DNA of 64,000 nucleotides from Metaphire vulgaris (taxonomy: Eukaryota > Annelida > Clitellata > Crassiclitellata > Megascolecidae): the NCBI GenBank assembly GCA_018105865.1, contig CM030850.1:14697967-14761966 (forward strand). Reading direction: 5' to 3'. The translations under genes were made by a program, and so were the position numbers. This document shows, one piece after another, positions 1-11,983 of the stretch. Position 1 is the first letter of the stretch; every line of letters begins with the position of its first letter. A model generated the notes under the pieces. The model was not told the origin of the DNA, did not search any database, and saw only the letters and a list, made by a program, of their open reading frames with translations.

Positions 1-354
1 GACAAGTACTGTAGACTGTAGACTGTAGACTGTAGAGCGTTCTTTGTCCAGGCACCGTAACTCAACTACATGTCAGTTTCAAAAATAATGGCAGTTTTAA
101 GTGCAGCAATAAGCCACTAACTGCACCAACAATTACCGCAGCTCTTTTAGTAATTATTATTGAAACGATCGCTGTCCGAAGAACCCTGGCGGCCGGCGCC
201 GAAACTAAAAATCTGTTTACGTTGAAATGATGGAGTCCCCCAGTGATTCAACACGCGCCCTGATATGTCCTGAATAAATGCATCAACCGTGGAATTGGAA
301 TTTCGATATCCCTCGGTCAAAAATAAATGTAAATAAGAGCTTTCTTCCCCCCCT
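1..354. other. intergenic, no gene seen
   Basis: Opens with three to four tandem copies of the 7-bp unit GTAGACT (about 9-36). Otherwise unremarkable AT-rich sequence leading up to the MITE that starts at 355. Confidence 0.5.
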
Positions 355-539
355 CAGTGGCGGCACAACAGGGAGCCCGGGGGTCCCGTGCACCCTTATG
401 AGTGCCTGCCCCCCAGTGGCCCCCCTGTTGAGACCCTATACTTAATACTACATACCTAACAAACAATGGTTGGCCCCCATGATTAGAAGTTGCCACCCCA
501 ACGGCCCGCCACTTGCCAAATCCTGGAGCCGCCACTGCT
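355..539 (+). mobile_element. hAT-type MITE, family A (CAGTGGCGGCTCC)
   Basis: The left end reads CAGTGGCGGCAC and the right end is the inverse, GGAGCCGCCACTG at about 525-537. The interior (GTGCCCCC, a CCCTATACTTA stretch, GGTTGGCCCCCAT, CACTTGCCAAATCC) is shared with the copies at 4683, 9665, 11811 and 28890. The flanks read CCCCCCCT on both sides (347-354 and 540-547), compatible with an 8-bp TSD if two extra bases sit at the right edge. No coding capacity. Confidence 0.75.
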
Positions 540-726
540 CCCCCCCTACTGACTGACCTCCACTCCACCCCAACGGGGAATATACGCCACCTAGCGGGAG
601 TGTACCGGTAGTTCGACTTAGCTGTATTTCTATTGAACTGTGGATGGTAACAAAAATACTCGAGTATTTTTTTAATACAGAAAGATACCTTTTTACATTG
701 TCGAGTGGGAAAATCACGGGGTCTTT

Positions 727-888
727 GGGGCTGTCCATTAATTACGACAACAATTTTTGGGCAATTCTTGACCCCGTTCTCCGCCTTGTCAACAACTGCC
801 GAACTTACAGTGACCCCCTATAATTATGTCAAAAACTTTTGACCCCCTCCCCCCACCCCACCCGAGATCAGTGACGGGTCCCCTTCAG
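727..888 (+). mobile_element. MITE-like repeat, GGGCTGTCC family
   Basis: Begins GGGGCTGTCCATTAATTACG and ends ACGGGTCCCC. The interior carries GTCAACAACTG and GTCAAAAACTTTTGACCCC, both also present at 7747-8175. Relatives are at 10968-11325 and 24030-24272. No coding capacity. I could not fix a TSD or a superfamily. Confidence 0.55.
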
Positions 889-892
889 TTCT

Positions 893-960
893 GGTCGCGG
901 TTCAAACCCTTAACCGATCTATACCTGTGGCTAAGCGTTCTAACCATTGCACCGTCGCTA
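893..960 (-). mobile_element. tRNA-derived SINE head
   Basis: On the minus strand an A-box-like segment (GTGCAATGGTTAGAACGC) is followed about 45 nt later by a B-box-like GGGTTTGAACC. The arms do not fold into a functional tRNA, so a SINE 5' region or tRNA pseudogene is more likely than a gene. Confidence 0.45.
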
Positions 961-1660
961 TAGGCACCTGCCTTTTTAAATGTAAAATTAATTCAAGGAT
1001 CGCTTGCGTGGTAAGGAGCGTCCGGTTACCGCGCGCATGCGCAGTCACACTCGGCGAATTATTACACTCTGTGATCTTCGCGGGCATCGAAATCAAGGCC
1101 TTCTATTTTGCTGTATTTTTAGAAATCAAGCGATTTATTTGACTGCATAGGTCGGCGGCGGCGCATAATAATAAGGCCACCTCTTCGCACGAACCTAACC
1201 CTCGTTCGGCGCCCCGAAGGCCGGCCTGGGTGGGTGGGTGGGTGGGTGGGAGGGAGGGTGGGGGTAGAGGGGGTTGCCATAGTCTTTATCAACAGCCGTT
1301 TCCGTTCGTTGATTTATTCGTTCCGATTTAGACGCCGTTTTGATCTGAGAATAGCCTGGCCAAGGAGGACTGGCGGCGGCGACCGATTAAACGCGCCAGG
1401 GACGACGACGACGGTTTCAATGGGCGATAAGTGGTCTCGGAGACTACGGTAAATCATCGGATCCCACTACCTACCTACTACCTACTACCTACTATTAGGC
1501 CTCGCTCCTCCTCGTATCTTATCCTTCGTTACGCTCTTCCTCCATACTCCTCCTCCCTTCCTCCTCCTCCTCTTCCCCTCCTCCTCCTCCGCCTCCTCCT
1601 CTCATCGCCACAATTTGCCTATCTGATTATGCTGCGAGGTCCGGTTTCCAAGGCATTGAT
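961..1660. other. intergenic with low-complexity tracts
   Basis: Contains a G-rich (GGGT)n tract at about 1227-1268 and a CTC-rich tract at about 1500-1600. Reading frames here are composition-driven. No gene seen. Confidence 0.45.
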
Positions 1661-1807
<147 letters not shown>

Positions 1808-2279
1808 AGGCTCTCTGGCCGCTCAACAGATTTTGACCCAGCCATTTATCCCCTCCTCCCTCTCCTCTCCTCTCCATCCCCATCCGTTTCTATGTACACG
1901 TGATACGCCCAGTGCTGCGCCACAGTTGCTAGATATTTCGTCACGTGATAGTTTTACCAGCATACAGTATATTATAGGGCTTCTACTGTGTGTGTGTTCC
2001 TTGTCTTAAGCCCCTTGATTCGACGATTCAAGCGCCATCTTTCGTCTGTGAAAAAAAAAACTGTGTTTCTTACTGCACACCATGTAATTGTCTCTTCGCT
2101 TGCGCTGGCAAACAACGCCGCGGCCAGTAAGAAGTGGATCTGCGAAACAACGATTCGTCCAATCACCTTGGCCCACTTCCTTTGTGACGTCATCGTGCGG
2201 AGCGTTCAAGCAACGCGAAGGGACTTTTACATCGGATGCAGTCAGCACTGATCGAAAAAAGCCTTAAGAAAGCCTTAAG
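1808..2279. other. intergenic, no gene seen
   Basis: No supported coding region. Two CACGTGAT E-box-like motifs occur near 1898 and 1941, followed by the tail of the LINE at 2280. Confidence 0.4.
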
Positions 2280-3312
2280 CTCATCATCATCATCATCATC
2301 ATCGTCGTCGTCGTCGTCGTCGTCGTCGCCATCGTCATCATCATCGTCATCATCATCATCTCTTTTCTTGAGTAGTTGAAGATAAGATGTGACATCATGA
2401 ATCAGGTATTTCCAGGTAGTTCTATCTTTTGATGCTTTTGTTGCTGTTGTTATAGCCATTCCAATCCATTCTTCTATATCGTCCACCCATCTTCTGTTCG
2501 GCCGACCTCTCTTTCTTTTTCCCGGCATGATACCTTGTTGAGTTGTTTGTTGTAGATTATCTTTGGTGTTTCTTTGTATGTGACCAAAATAAGTTAATTT
2601 GCGTTTTTGGCAGATGTTAAAGAACTTTCGTTTGGTATTTGCTTTTTCATGACTTCTTCGTTTGTTTGTTTGTTTTTCTGTCCATGATATTCTTTGCATT
2701 GTTCTGAGAGAAAACATTTCGAAGGCATCTAGTCTTTGTCTTATTTTCTTTTTGATGGTCCAGCTTTCACATCCATAAGTTGCTACACTCCATGCCATAC
2801 ATTCCATTAATCTTCCGTTGTTTTTCATGCTGATGTTGTTGCTTTTCCAGACAGTTTTTAATCTCCTCATTACTTCTCTGCCTTTTCCTAATCGTGAGTT
2901 TATTTCTTCTTCAAGATTTCCATCAATGCTGGTTATTGCTCCTAGATATGTGGATTTGTCCACATGTTCCAGATTCTTTTCATTAACAGTAATCTTAATT
3001 TTCTTTCTTTCCATAATTTGTTGTCATGACTTTTGTTTTAGCTTCATTGAGGTGTAGACCATATTTTTGGCTTTCCAAACTTATTCTGTCAACCAGTTGT
3101 TGTAATTCTTCTTCTGATGTTGCTATTAAGATTATGTCATCAGCTTCCACCCCTCCTTTAAATCCATGCAAGGCATTTCTCATTATCATTTCCGATATGA
3201 TGTTGAATAGGAATGGTGATAATATGCAACCTTGGGTAACACATTTTCTGCCTGGCCGGATACCCTGGATTTGACCTGGATCTTTAATTATTTGGATTTG
3301 ATGTGCCATCGG
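2280..3312 (-). mobile_element. RTE-like LINE fragment (5'-truncated)
   Basis: On the minus strand, 3309-2995 encodes a reverse transcriptase segment with VTQGCILSPFLFN and a degraded YADD box (VEADDIILIA). An overlapping frame, 3014-2390, carries the thumb and C-terminal region: YLGAITSIDG, LVATYGCESW-like, RKLTYFGHIQRN, GKRKRGRPNRRWVDDI and a final DRTTWKYLIHDVTS. This C-terminal signature matches what I know of BovB/RTE-type LINEs. The 3' end runs straight into a (GAT/GAC)n tail on its own strand (2281-2361). The frame break and the missing 5' end make it a dead copy. Confidence 0.8.
2281..2361 (+). repeat. (TCA)n/(TCG)n array, 3' tail of the RTE copy
   Basis: TCATCA and TCGTCG triplets. 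It directly abuts the LINE 3' end, so it probably grew from the element's tail. It encodes an artefactual poly-Asp extension. Confidence 0.85.
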
Positions 3313-3334
3313 TTGATGCTCCTGTGCATTATGA

Positions 3335-3375
3335 AGTGGCGCTATAGAAGTTTAAGATTATATTAGATTAGATTC
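3335..3375 (+). mobile_element. LINE 3'-end-like fragment
   Basis: Contains GGCGCTATAGAAGTTTAAG followed by a TATTAGATTAGATT tail. The core GGCGCTATAGAAGTT recurs at about 3626, where it precedes a GAT-rich array. This resembles the GGCGCTATATAAAT-plus-tail 3' ends of CR1-like LINEs. Confidence 0.4.
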
Positions 3376-3619
3376 TAAACCAGTTTGTTATTATCGAAAA
3401 GCTACTTTCGTTTAAAGGCTCGATTTCGGTTCGAAAACTGGTCCAATCCGGTGTCTTCCACTTGGAACGGTTTTCCGTCACAAGGTCAAGGCCTTGAAAG
3501 GTTTTCCATTTTAAGAACATTCCACTTATCCAGCTATACCACTTCCTATTGGATTTGACATTGGGCGGGGGATACGATTCAGACCAAGGAGCGACCACTG
3601 ATTGATGCCAAGTACATTA
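3376..3619. other. intergenic, no gene seen
   Basis: No supported feature. A short minus-strand frame here has no recognisable domain. Confidence 0.4.
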
Positions 3620-3790
3620 CTAAGATGGCGCTATAGAAGTTCAGTGATGATGATGATAATGATGATGATGATAATGATGGTGATAATGATGATGGTGATA
3701 ATGATGATGATGATGATTACAATGATCATGATCATGATCGTGATTATCATGATGATCATGGTGATCATGGTGATGATCATGATCATGAAT
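3620..3790 (+). repeat. LINE-type 3' end plus (GATGATAAT)n array
   Basis: GGCGCTATAGAAGTT is followed by about 145 bp of GAT/GATAAT/GATCAT units. The His-Asp reading frame on the other strand is an artefact. Confidence 0.8.
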
Positions 3791-3959
3791 TATAGCGCTG
3801 ACTGACTGCTCTATCTTGATCATTTTGATCATTTTCCCGCAAGAAGTTGACTTTAATCCGTTGAAACCAAAATTCTGGTTCGAACGTCGAGCAACAGAGA
3901 TGGTTAGACAATCATGAGCGAGCAACAAAGAGTCAAAGACGATGAGATTGTAAATCTTC

Positions 3960-4682
3960 CTGGTGGAGGGAGGGAGAGAGGGAGGCAGGGAGAGAGGGAG
4001 GGAGGGAGAGAGGGAGGGAGGGGTTGGGGGTTGATTTAATTATAGGGTTCGAGGCCATCGGGGGCTACTTTGGCCGTCGTCGGAATTGATGAGGTGCTTT
4101 GTCCAACGGTTCCTCGATACTCAGAGTGTTATTAAAATTCCTATGAATGATGTTTAGACATTTAGGCAATGTTTAGTCTGTTTAGTCGCCGGTCTAAACA
4201 CATTGGCCGTTCTTTGTAACTAGGTGTTGTTATTTGCTATTATATAACGTAACCGATATGACCCATGTTGTCATTGGAAAATAATGTACATTGTGATGTA
4301 ATTATGTAAAGTCTTGGTAATTAATTTAGCGCCTGAATGCGGCTGAATGTCAAGGAATTTGCCCTTGTCTCCAGGGCTTTTCCATTTCTGTCCCGTTCTG
4401 TGTCTCTGCATACGACCGACCGGTTTTTCTACGTGTTTCGATAATTGTGTGCGGCTGCTCTGTCAGGTACTTGTTGTAACGGTCCCTAAACACTAAATCC
4501 CAAGCACAGAGAAACTTGACACATCATCCGGACCATTTTGAGTGCCACTCCGCTCCTAGACGGACACGTGACCGCTCGAGAAATAAAAGCTTCGACACCC
4601 GGATGTTGAACCCGGGACGAAATACTATCTCTGCTCAGCGCTGACGCTCGACCGAGTGTCAGTCATCGAAGCACACAAGTAG
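3960..4682. other. intergenic with GGGA-rich tract
   Basis: A GGGAGA-rich tract at 3964-4022 is followed by ordinary sequence without a supportable gene. Confidence 0.4.
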
Positions 4683-4888
4683 CGGCGGCGGCTCCTCATG
4701 GTGGGGCCCAGCTAGGGAGCCCGTGCCCCCTACTGAATGCCTGGCCCCCAGTGGCCTCCCCTGTTAGAACCCTATACATTACTTACTACTACTACATACC
4801 TATCAAGTATCAACAAATGGTTGGTCCCATACTTAGCAGTTGCCGCCCCAACCCCCCCCCCACTTGTACAATCCTGGAGCCGCCCCTG
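4683..4888 (+). mobile_element. hAT-type MITE, family A
   Basis: Ends CGGCGGCGGCTCC (mutated) and GGAGCCGCCCCTG. A perfect 8-bp TSD, ACAAGTAG, lies at 4675-4682 and 4889-4896. The interior matches the other family A copies. Confidence 0.85.
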
Positions 4889-4896
4889 ACAAGTAG

Positions 4897-5441
4897 GCAG
4901 ACAAACTTTTGATACTTACACTGATTTTCTCAGTTTTACTGTCACGTAGTCGACTGACAGACTGTAGGTGCTGTCAGACTGGAAAATAATGACGTGTCAG
5001 TGTCGACTGACAATTGATTTCTTTTCTTCATCCGTCTGTCTGTCAGTCCGGCTGTCACGACTCCAAGTCGAACCATAACCGACCATTAATTGGGATTTTT
5101 AAAAACATCTCTAAGAAAAATCAAGGTAGCCCTTGTAACCAACTGTTTCTTGGGCTTTCTGTCGGCTGATTAGGCAACCTTCTACGGTATACAGTCCTAG
5201 TTACCGGGATATGAAAGCAAATGCTATTCACCGTCAGCCTAATTATATATTCTGCTGCCATATGTTGAAATTCTAGTTCGACTGTATCAACGGAAATAGA
5301 ACGATGCTAAATCCAGATCTTAATTGATCGACTGTACCCTCATCTGAGAATTAAATTGTATAATCATTATAGTCCATCATTAAAAAGGCTTTGACACTAA
5401 TTGGGGCCTATACGTTTGTCTGCAATCTCATTCCGTCGATA

Positions 5442-5443
<2 letters not shown>
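4897..5443. other. intergenic, no gene seen
   Basis: No supported feature. Confidence 0.4.

Positions 5444-5481
<38 letters not shown>
5444..5481 (+). repeat. (GT)n microsatellite
   Basis: About 19 uninterrupted GT units. Confidence 0.95.
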
Positions 5482-5482
<1 letters not shown>

Positions 5483-5692
5483 TGTTGGCTGCCTGTCAGT
5501 GGTTATATTGCTTTTTCAGAGGTGTCGGATTTCCTTTTTTTTCTTCCGGCCACAAAATTTCTTCACAACTTTTTTTGATTCATTTTAAACTTACGTGTAG
5601 AGTTTAACGTTCACGTTTGTTTTCTTTTCTTTCCCGTGCAAGGCAAAGTGCTAAAGTAAACAATAAAAGATCACAACGAATAAAAAGCACAC

Positions 5693-5960
5693 TCCGGATC
5701 TCATGCCAGACGTCCCGGATCTCTTGCCAGACGTCCCGGATCGCGGATGGGAGATCCGGCAAGATCTGGCTCAATGTATCCCCTGCTGCCTGCCTATAGG
5801 TCTGTCTATCTGTTTATTAGTCAGTCAGTCAGTCAGTCTGGCTGTCTGTCTGTCTGTCTGGCTGACTTCTGGCTGTCTGTCTGTCTGTCTGTCTGGCTGA
5901 CTTCTGGCTGTCTGTCTGTCAGTCTGTCTGGCTGGCTGTCTGTCTGGCTGGCTGTCTGTC
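5693..5960 (+). repeat. 19-bp direct repeat then CTGT/GGCT array
   Basis: GCCAGACGTCCCGGATC occurs twice (from about 5704 and 5724), with a GGATCTC remnant before it. From about 5797, CTGT units alternate with GGCTGACTTCTGGCTGT, forming a short higher-order repeat. The Leu-Ser-Val-Cys frames are artefacts. Confidence 0.85.
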
Positions 5961-6635
5961 TTTCTTTGTATGTCCGCGTGGCCTAAAGTCAGAACCATCG
6001 TTTGATTAAACTGTTTTGATGATGTATATTTAATTGACAATCGCTGTTATTGTGTGAACTATAAATAGATAATTGCTATCGTCGAACGCTTTATAATCAA
6101 GCGTCTCTACTATAATCGCTGCTGCTGCAGCCGTTCGAAATGAGCGCACCCGTTGGCAGCCAGCACGGCGAATCACACCGGAAGCGGAAATGATCTTGGC
6201 TAACTGTGAGGGCCGCGGGGAAACGGGGTGGGGGGGGGTACAAAGGGACAGACGGCGAATGATTAATTGAAGCAGTAAATGCCAATTGATTCGGACAGAC
6301 GTCGTTGAATTCGAGGACGTGCGCACTTTTTGAGGAGAAAATGTCCTGAACGTAGTTCGATCAATTTTTTAGAATAGCCAGTGGGTGGGGTTGGGGTGGG
6401 ACAGTAGAACGCACGTCATACTTTTCGACCTTAATAATCGTTTGATCGACCTCGACCAGTGCGAGAGGGGAAGGGGTTAATCGAGTAAACCTCAAAGACC
6501 CCGGAAAATGGATCGTTACTAAGGGTGTACGGTTTGTTTCAGTTTTACTTCAAAACGTCAACAAAATACGAAATTCACTCATCAGTTCTGATTTCTGATG
6601 AGTCCAGGCACACACAATCCATAGACGGATTTCGA
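5961..6635. other. intergenic, no gene seen
   Basis: No supported coding region; short frames lack domains. Confidence 0.4.
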
Positions 6636-6690
6636 CAGAAGGGGAGGGGAGGGAGGGAGGGAAGGGAGGGAGGGAGGGAGGGAGGCCAGC
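6636..6690 (+). repeat. (GGGA)n tract
   Basis: Imperfect GGGA/GGGAA units. Confidence 0.85.
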
Positions 6691-6856
6691 GAAGGGAACA
6701 GCACGAATCCCCGTGGAGCCCTCGGTCGAAAATGTGAGGTGTTCTGGAGCCTCGTTAAGAGATGGAAGCGCCTTTGATACTCTTAATTTAGATGGAATAA
6801 TAGTCTTGACGAGTGGTAGATGGAGAGGATTTAGGTCATGGAAACCAGTCGGCGAA

Positions 6857-6857
6857 T

Positions 6858-6930
<73 letters not shown>

Positions 6931-7030
6931 TAGACAGACAGATAGACAGACAGACAGAGACAGAGACAGAGACAGGATGAGTGAGAGAGACAGTGTGTGT
7001 GGTGTGTGTGTGTGTGCGTGTGTGTGTGTT
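6857..7030 (+). repeat. (GA)n-(CAGA)n-(GT)n compound array
   Basis: GA dinucleotides (6859-6891) pass directly into CAGA/TAGA tetranucleotides (to about 6975) and then GT units (6991-7030). Similar GA-to-CAGA transitions occur at 10158, 56990 and 58740. Confidence 0.95.
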
Positions 7031-7099
7031 TTAGAAGAAAGGGAAACCGGACCCATGCAAGGAAGTGCTTATCGGAAAGAGGAGTGATGTGAGAGTGTT

Positions 7100-7160
7100 G
7101 GAGGGGGAGGAGGAGTGGAGGATGAAGAGGAGGAGGAGGAGGAGGAGGAGGAGGAGGGTA
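7100..7160 (+). repeat. (GGA)n tract
   Basis: GAGGAG triplets. The proline- and arginine-rich frames are artefacts. Confidence 0.9.
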
Positions 7161-7490
7161 AGGAGGGGAGAGGATCCAGCATTTGGCTTTGAGACTCGGA
7201 GGTCCAGTTACAGAGCTCACGGCCGTCATCAGATAAGCGCAATTTCAATTTATTTACAATTTCATGGACAGACTGCAGCCAGCAGAGCCGCTCAGCGGCT
7301 GCAGTCAAAGTCGGAGGGGTCAAAGGTCGAGCGTCGGAAAAACCCAGAAGCATCTACCATTTGCCCCATATTCTGTTCCGCTCTTCGACCATTACCCTAT
7401 CCCAGTCTACATTGGTCGAGGCGTAACACTTGTCAAAGATAACGTTTCAAGCGAAAGTAGTTAGTACATTAGTTAGTACAGTAGTTAGTA
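7161..7490. other. intergenic, no gene seen
   Basis: Short overlapping frames on both strands, none with a recognisable domain. Confidence 0.4.
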
Positions 7491-7493
7491 CAT

Positions 7494-7640
<147 letters not shown>

Positions 7641-7746
7641 CAATGGCACAGCATTGTTCGTGACTTTGGGAGAGGAGTTAAAAAGGTTTTGTTTGTAGAA
7701 GTCATGACTTCGTGGCAGTTGTGTTTGAATTCCTTTCTCTCGTGGT

Positions 7747-8175
7747 TAAGGAGCTGTCCATTAATTATGTCAACAATTTGTGGGCAATTTTGACCCCTCC
7801 CCCTTGTCAACAACTGTCAACTTTCACTTACCCCCACAATTACGTCAAAAACTTTTGACCCCCCACCCTTCCCCAAGATCATTGACAGGTCCCAATAACA
7901 AGGTTATTATTTTGCGGTGATGACCATTTTTTTCCCTTTTTTGCTCGTCCAGTGTCAAAATGTGATGGCTATGACCTTTTTTTGCCATGCTTCTATCCAT
8001 TGTAATAAATAGTATTCCATGAAATTTCCTATTTTTTGATTATTTGTAAAAAGTGAAATTGTTGACGTCAACTTCTCTTGACCCCCCTCCCCTCTTCCCT
8101 CTGTCAACAACTGTCACACTTTTTCAAACCCCCTCCCTCCCCTAAATTGTTGACATAGTTAATGGACAGCCCTAA
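7747..8175 (+). mobile_element. MITE-like repeat, GGGCTGTCC family (longest copy)
   Basis: The left end, GGAGCTGTCCATTAATTATG, is inverted at the right end as TTAATGGACAGCCC. An inner GATCATTGACAGGTCCC resembles the right end of the copy at 727, so this may be two related units side by side. TAAG flanks both ends, but a 4-bp match is weak TSD evidence. No coding capacity. Confidence 0.65.
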
Positions 8176-8696
8176 GTAGAGATTGTATCTAAAGCCATCT
8201 GGTGGCTTCATTAATCTTTTCGACCCGTTTCGATTCAAAAGCGAACGATCGAAGGCATTTTGAAATGCAGAAACAGACACATTAACTGGCAGAGTTCATC
8301 TGGCGTTTGTGCTTGGCAAATCCTGCACCCGGTTGGTCGACAGGTCACAGCTGACATGCATTAAACATATGTCACCCTTCCGTCCGGTATAATATTGTCC
8401 TCTGTCAGTTGCACTCGTCTGCCTAGTGATTAGGGCCGAACACGTGCTGAACTCCGCGTTGTCGGTAAAGAGGTTGTCTCCATCATCCAGGTGCAGCACA
8501 AGACGAGCGCGTACAGTTGGTTCATCGCATATAGCGTCATTTGAATTGACAAACAACCAGTTGATGCTTGTAACAGCCAAGTTACAAGTTACAAAAACTG
8601 TTTTATGGCCGACAGTCAGCCAGCAATGTAGGCCTGCCGTTATGTCTAACTGCGGGTGTTTTGGCTGTAGCTTCTGACACTATAGGCCTACTCTGT
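8176..8696. other. intergenic, no gene seen
   Basis: A 94-residue minus-strand frame has no recognisable domain. Confidence 0.35.
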
Positions 8697-8742
8697 CCGT
8701 CTGTCTGTCTGTCTGTATGTATGTCTGTCTGTCTGTCTGTCT
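8697..8742 (+). repeat. (CTGT)n microsatellite
   Basis: CTGT units with a CTGTATGT interruption. Confidence 0.9.
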
Positions 8743-8842
8743 CTCGATTCCATTCTTTACCCATTTTTCTGTTTTTATTCAGCTAGCTGCCATGCAATAT
8801 AGAACGCACTGAAAATAAGCCCCATTGCCCTCAGGACACCTC

Positions 8843-8929
<87 letters not shown>

Positions 8930-8930
8930 G
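8843..8930 (+). repeat. (CTGT)n microsatellite
   Basis: About 22 uninterrupted CTGT units. Confidence 0.95.
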
Positions 8931-9664
8931 CCTATATTTCTCTTGCAGGTGGTTTCTTGGAAAGACAGCGTATAATGTTCCGGTAACCAGCGCAGTGCGC
9001 TTGCTGTCACTAGAGTCAAGTCCCGACTTTGGCTTCGAATCGACAATTTCTCAAGAAATAGCTAGGACGACGCTGTTTATGATTATTATTAAAGAGTCGC
9101 ATTTATAACTTGCACCCAGAAGCGGTAAGTCGCTCCCGTGTCCAGTGCTACTTTAACGGTTTCGAACGCCGGGCGACATTAAAGTCGTCTGCGTTTATCG
9201 TCGCCATCTTCGCCGCTTTTATTGAGCCTAATAAATCGTTCGATTGAAAATCCCTGCTGCTCGGTCACAAGACTTGTCGACATTTTGAATATGCAAATTA
9301 GTTCTGATTTTGACCCCAAATCGCGTCCGAAAATGAAAATTGTATGGAAAAGCATGTAAAAAAATTTTTTCGTTGGCAGCCAATGGGGCTTTTAACCCCC
9401 AAATCCCCCTTGGCTACCCCACTGAAAAATTATATAAAGAAAAGTTGCAGGCATGTCCTGAGACCCGGCGAGCAGAGAAATTGTTTCCTCAAAATTGCTA
9501 GATCACTCAAAATTGCCCCAAAGTACGCGAATCCCATTGTAAATTGCCTACCTTTCAGACATGCATATATGTATGTAAATTGCACACGCACACATTATAT
9601 ACTGTATATTCCATGTGCCTGTATAGCGCCTTCATAGAACATGCAAAAAACTTGGCTATAAAAG
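8931..9664. other. intergenic, no gene seen
   Basis: No supported feature. A GTATAGCGCCTTC motif near 9620 resembles LINE/SINE 3' ends seen elsewhere in the window. Confidence 0.4.
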
Positions 9665-9824
9665 CAGTGGCAGCTCCAACTCCACATTGGGGTCCGTGCC
9701 CCCTATTCAATGTATGGCCCCTAGTTGGGACCTATACTTACTACTACATACCTATCAACAAATGGTTGGCCCCTTGCTTAGAAGATGCCACCCCCCCACT
9801 TGCCAAATCCTTGAGCCGTCACTG
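9665..9824 (+). mobile_element. hAT-type MITE, family A (degraded)
   Basis: Ends CAGTGGCAGCTCC and GAGCCGTCACTG, with the family A interior (CCTATACTTACTAC, GGTTGGCCCC, CACTTGCCAAATCC). No convincing TSD remains. Confidence 0.7.
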
Positions 9825-10135
9825 GGTTGAAGTTAGGTGGCTATGGGAGTTTTTTCCTACGATTTTCTTCTGCCAAAATCAAGTAGTTATTAGCATAATA
9901 TCGATGCGTTTAAATCATTCTCGTGTCCTCCCCAGAGTCGTGACAAGAGAACAATCATACGGTAATATCTGACGACGCTGCAGATGTCAGGACCTGGTGT
10001 CGCCCCTCGCTCCCTCCCCACCCTCTGTCTCGCCTGCTCTCGGTGCTCTGCCCAAGGACGCGCCCTGCAGATTTACGCTGTCTTCGAAATGTGAGATCAA
10101 GAGCGGAGCGAAAGAAGGAGAGAGTGCAGATGGCG

Positions 10136-10525
<390 letters not shown>

Positions 10526-10967
10526 GGACGGGTCTATTTGTAGACAGACTAGATTTAGGCACTTAAATCTAGACTGTTTTAGGCCTACGCCAGCCTATAC
10601 ATAGAGTCGATTGCGCGTGCTTCGTTTTTGTACGAAAATCTAGGCCCGCTGTTCCAGGTAACGAGGCACTTCAGCCTGTGTACTCCGAGCAAGGTCGTCG
10701 CTCCAATTACAAAGCACCTGCAGAATTTTTTTAACAGTCTACATGAATCAATAATGCTATTGCAAGTCAAGCGAATGAATTTTTGGTCATCTCAGAGGCA
10801 CTTCTGTAGCGCCGTCTTTTTAGAGTGTTTTGACAGTTTTAAGACTCAAAATGTCCCGTTTAAAACTCGTCGATAAATCGTGACTGCAATAAATAAAGCA
10901 AATAAGATTTTAACCTTGGGCCAGATTGTTAAAAATCTAAAACTGTATAAATAGGTGTTAAACGGAT
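10526..10967. other. intergenic, no gene seen
   Basis: An 82-residue plus-strand frame at 10628-10876 has no recognisable domain. Confidence 0.35.
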
Positions 10968-11325
10968 AGGGGCTGTCCATTAATTACGTCAACAAAATAG
11001 GCGAGGAGCTGAAAAGTGTCACTTTTTGACAGAGGAGGTGGTCAAGATGAATCGACGTCACCGATTTCATTTTTCCAATAAATTGAATAAACAAAAAAAT
11101 ATAAATTTTAAATTTAGCTATCGCTGCTTTGGTCCTCCATGGTAACATTCGCTCGCCCGACAACAGCCCACCCACCACTTGAATCCTTAACCGTTTGAGC
11201 CCTTACCTTGGGAGTCATAGTCTTGCATCATCGTATTTTGCGTTTAAATATTCTATGTAGATCGCAGACAAAGGGTTAAAAATCGTCTAAAAATTGTTGA
11301 CATTAATTAATAGACGGTCCCTTGT
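10968..11325 (+). mobile_element. MITE-like repeat, GGGCTGTCC family
   Basis: Left end GGGGCTGTCCATTAATTACG at about 10969; right end ATTAATAGACGGTCCC. The interior has diverged from the other copies. No coding capacity. Confidence 0.55.
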
Positions 11326-11810
11326 AGTAGGTGGGGGGGGGGTTTCCACAAGATTTTATGGACAGACCCATACAAGAATCCAACGGTTAGTCTCCACTAC
11401 TGGGTTTTGGGCGAGATAAGAGAAAGAAATTTAATTCAACATTTGCAAAAATGCAAAGCGGTTTGAAGCGAGTATTTTTGCTTTCCTATAGTTTGTCATA
11501 TATTTTATTAGAAAAAATCTCGATTATTCTGTCAAAATACTGTGCGCATACTCGAGGATAAACCGTCGTCTTGCGTTGCAAATCAAACGTAGCCTAGCAA
11601 AAAAGACTTGGTCGTTAGAAATTCTGCATTTAAAATCACTGCTATTGAAGTCTGTTTGGCTATAGCGGGTGACAGATTCTTTTTAATAAAATGACAATAA
11701 CTTCGTTCTAGATAGAAAGAAGCGAAGAGGCCAGCGCAGTTTTTCTTGGCCTTCGGGGGATTAGGGCCTCTCACACTGAGAGGTGGTTGGGGAGGGGGAG
11801 GGGAGGTGAG
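11326..11810. other. intergenic, no gene seen
   Basis: Starts with a poly-G run near 11331. No supported feature. Confidence 0.4.
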
Positions 11811-11975
11811 CAGTGGCGGCTCTAGGATTTGGAAAGTGGGGGCGTTGGGGTGGCAACTTCTAATCATGGGGGCCAACCATTTGTTGTTTAATGTATGTAG
11901 AGTATAGGGTCCCAACTGGGGGGGCACTGGGGAGGCCAGGGGGGGGCACGGGGGCCCTCCCGGTGGAGGCCACTG
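11811..11975 (-). mobile_element. hAT-type MITE, family A (inverted copy)
   Basis: Begins CAGTGGCGGCTC and ends GGAGGCCACTG. A perfect 8-bp TSD, GAGGTGAG, lies at 11803-11810 and 11976-11983. The interior is the reverse complement of the other family A copies. Confidence 0.9.
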
Positions 11976-11983
11976 GAGGTGAG

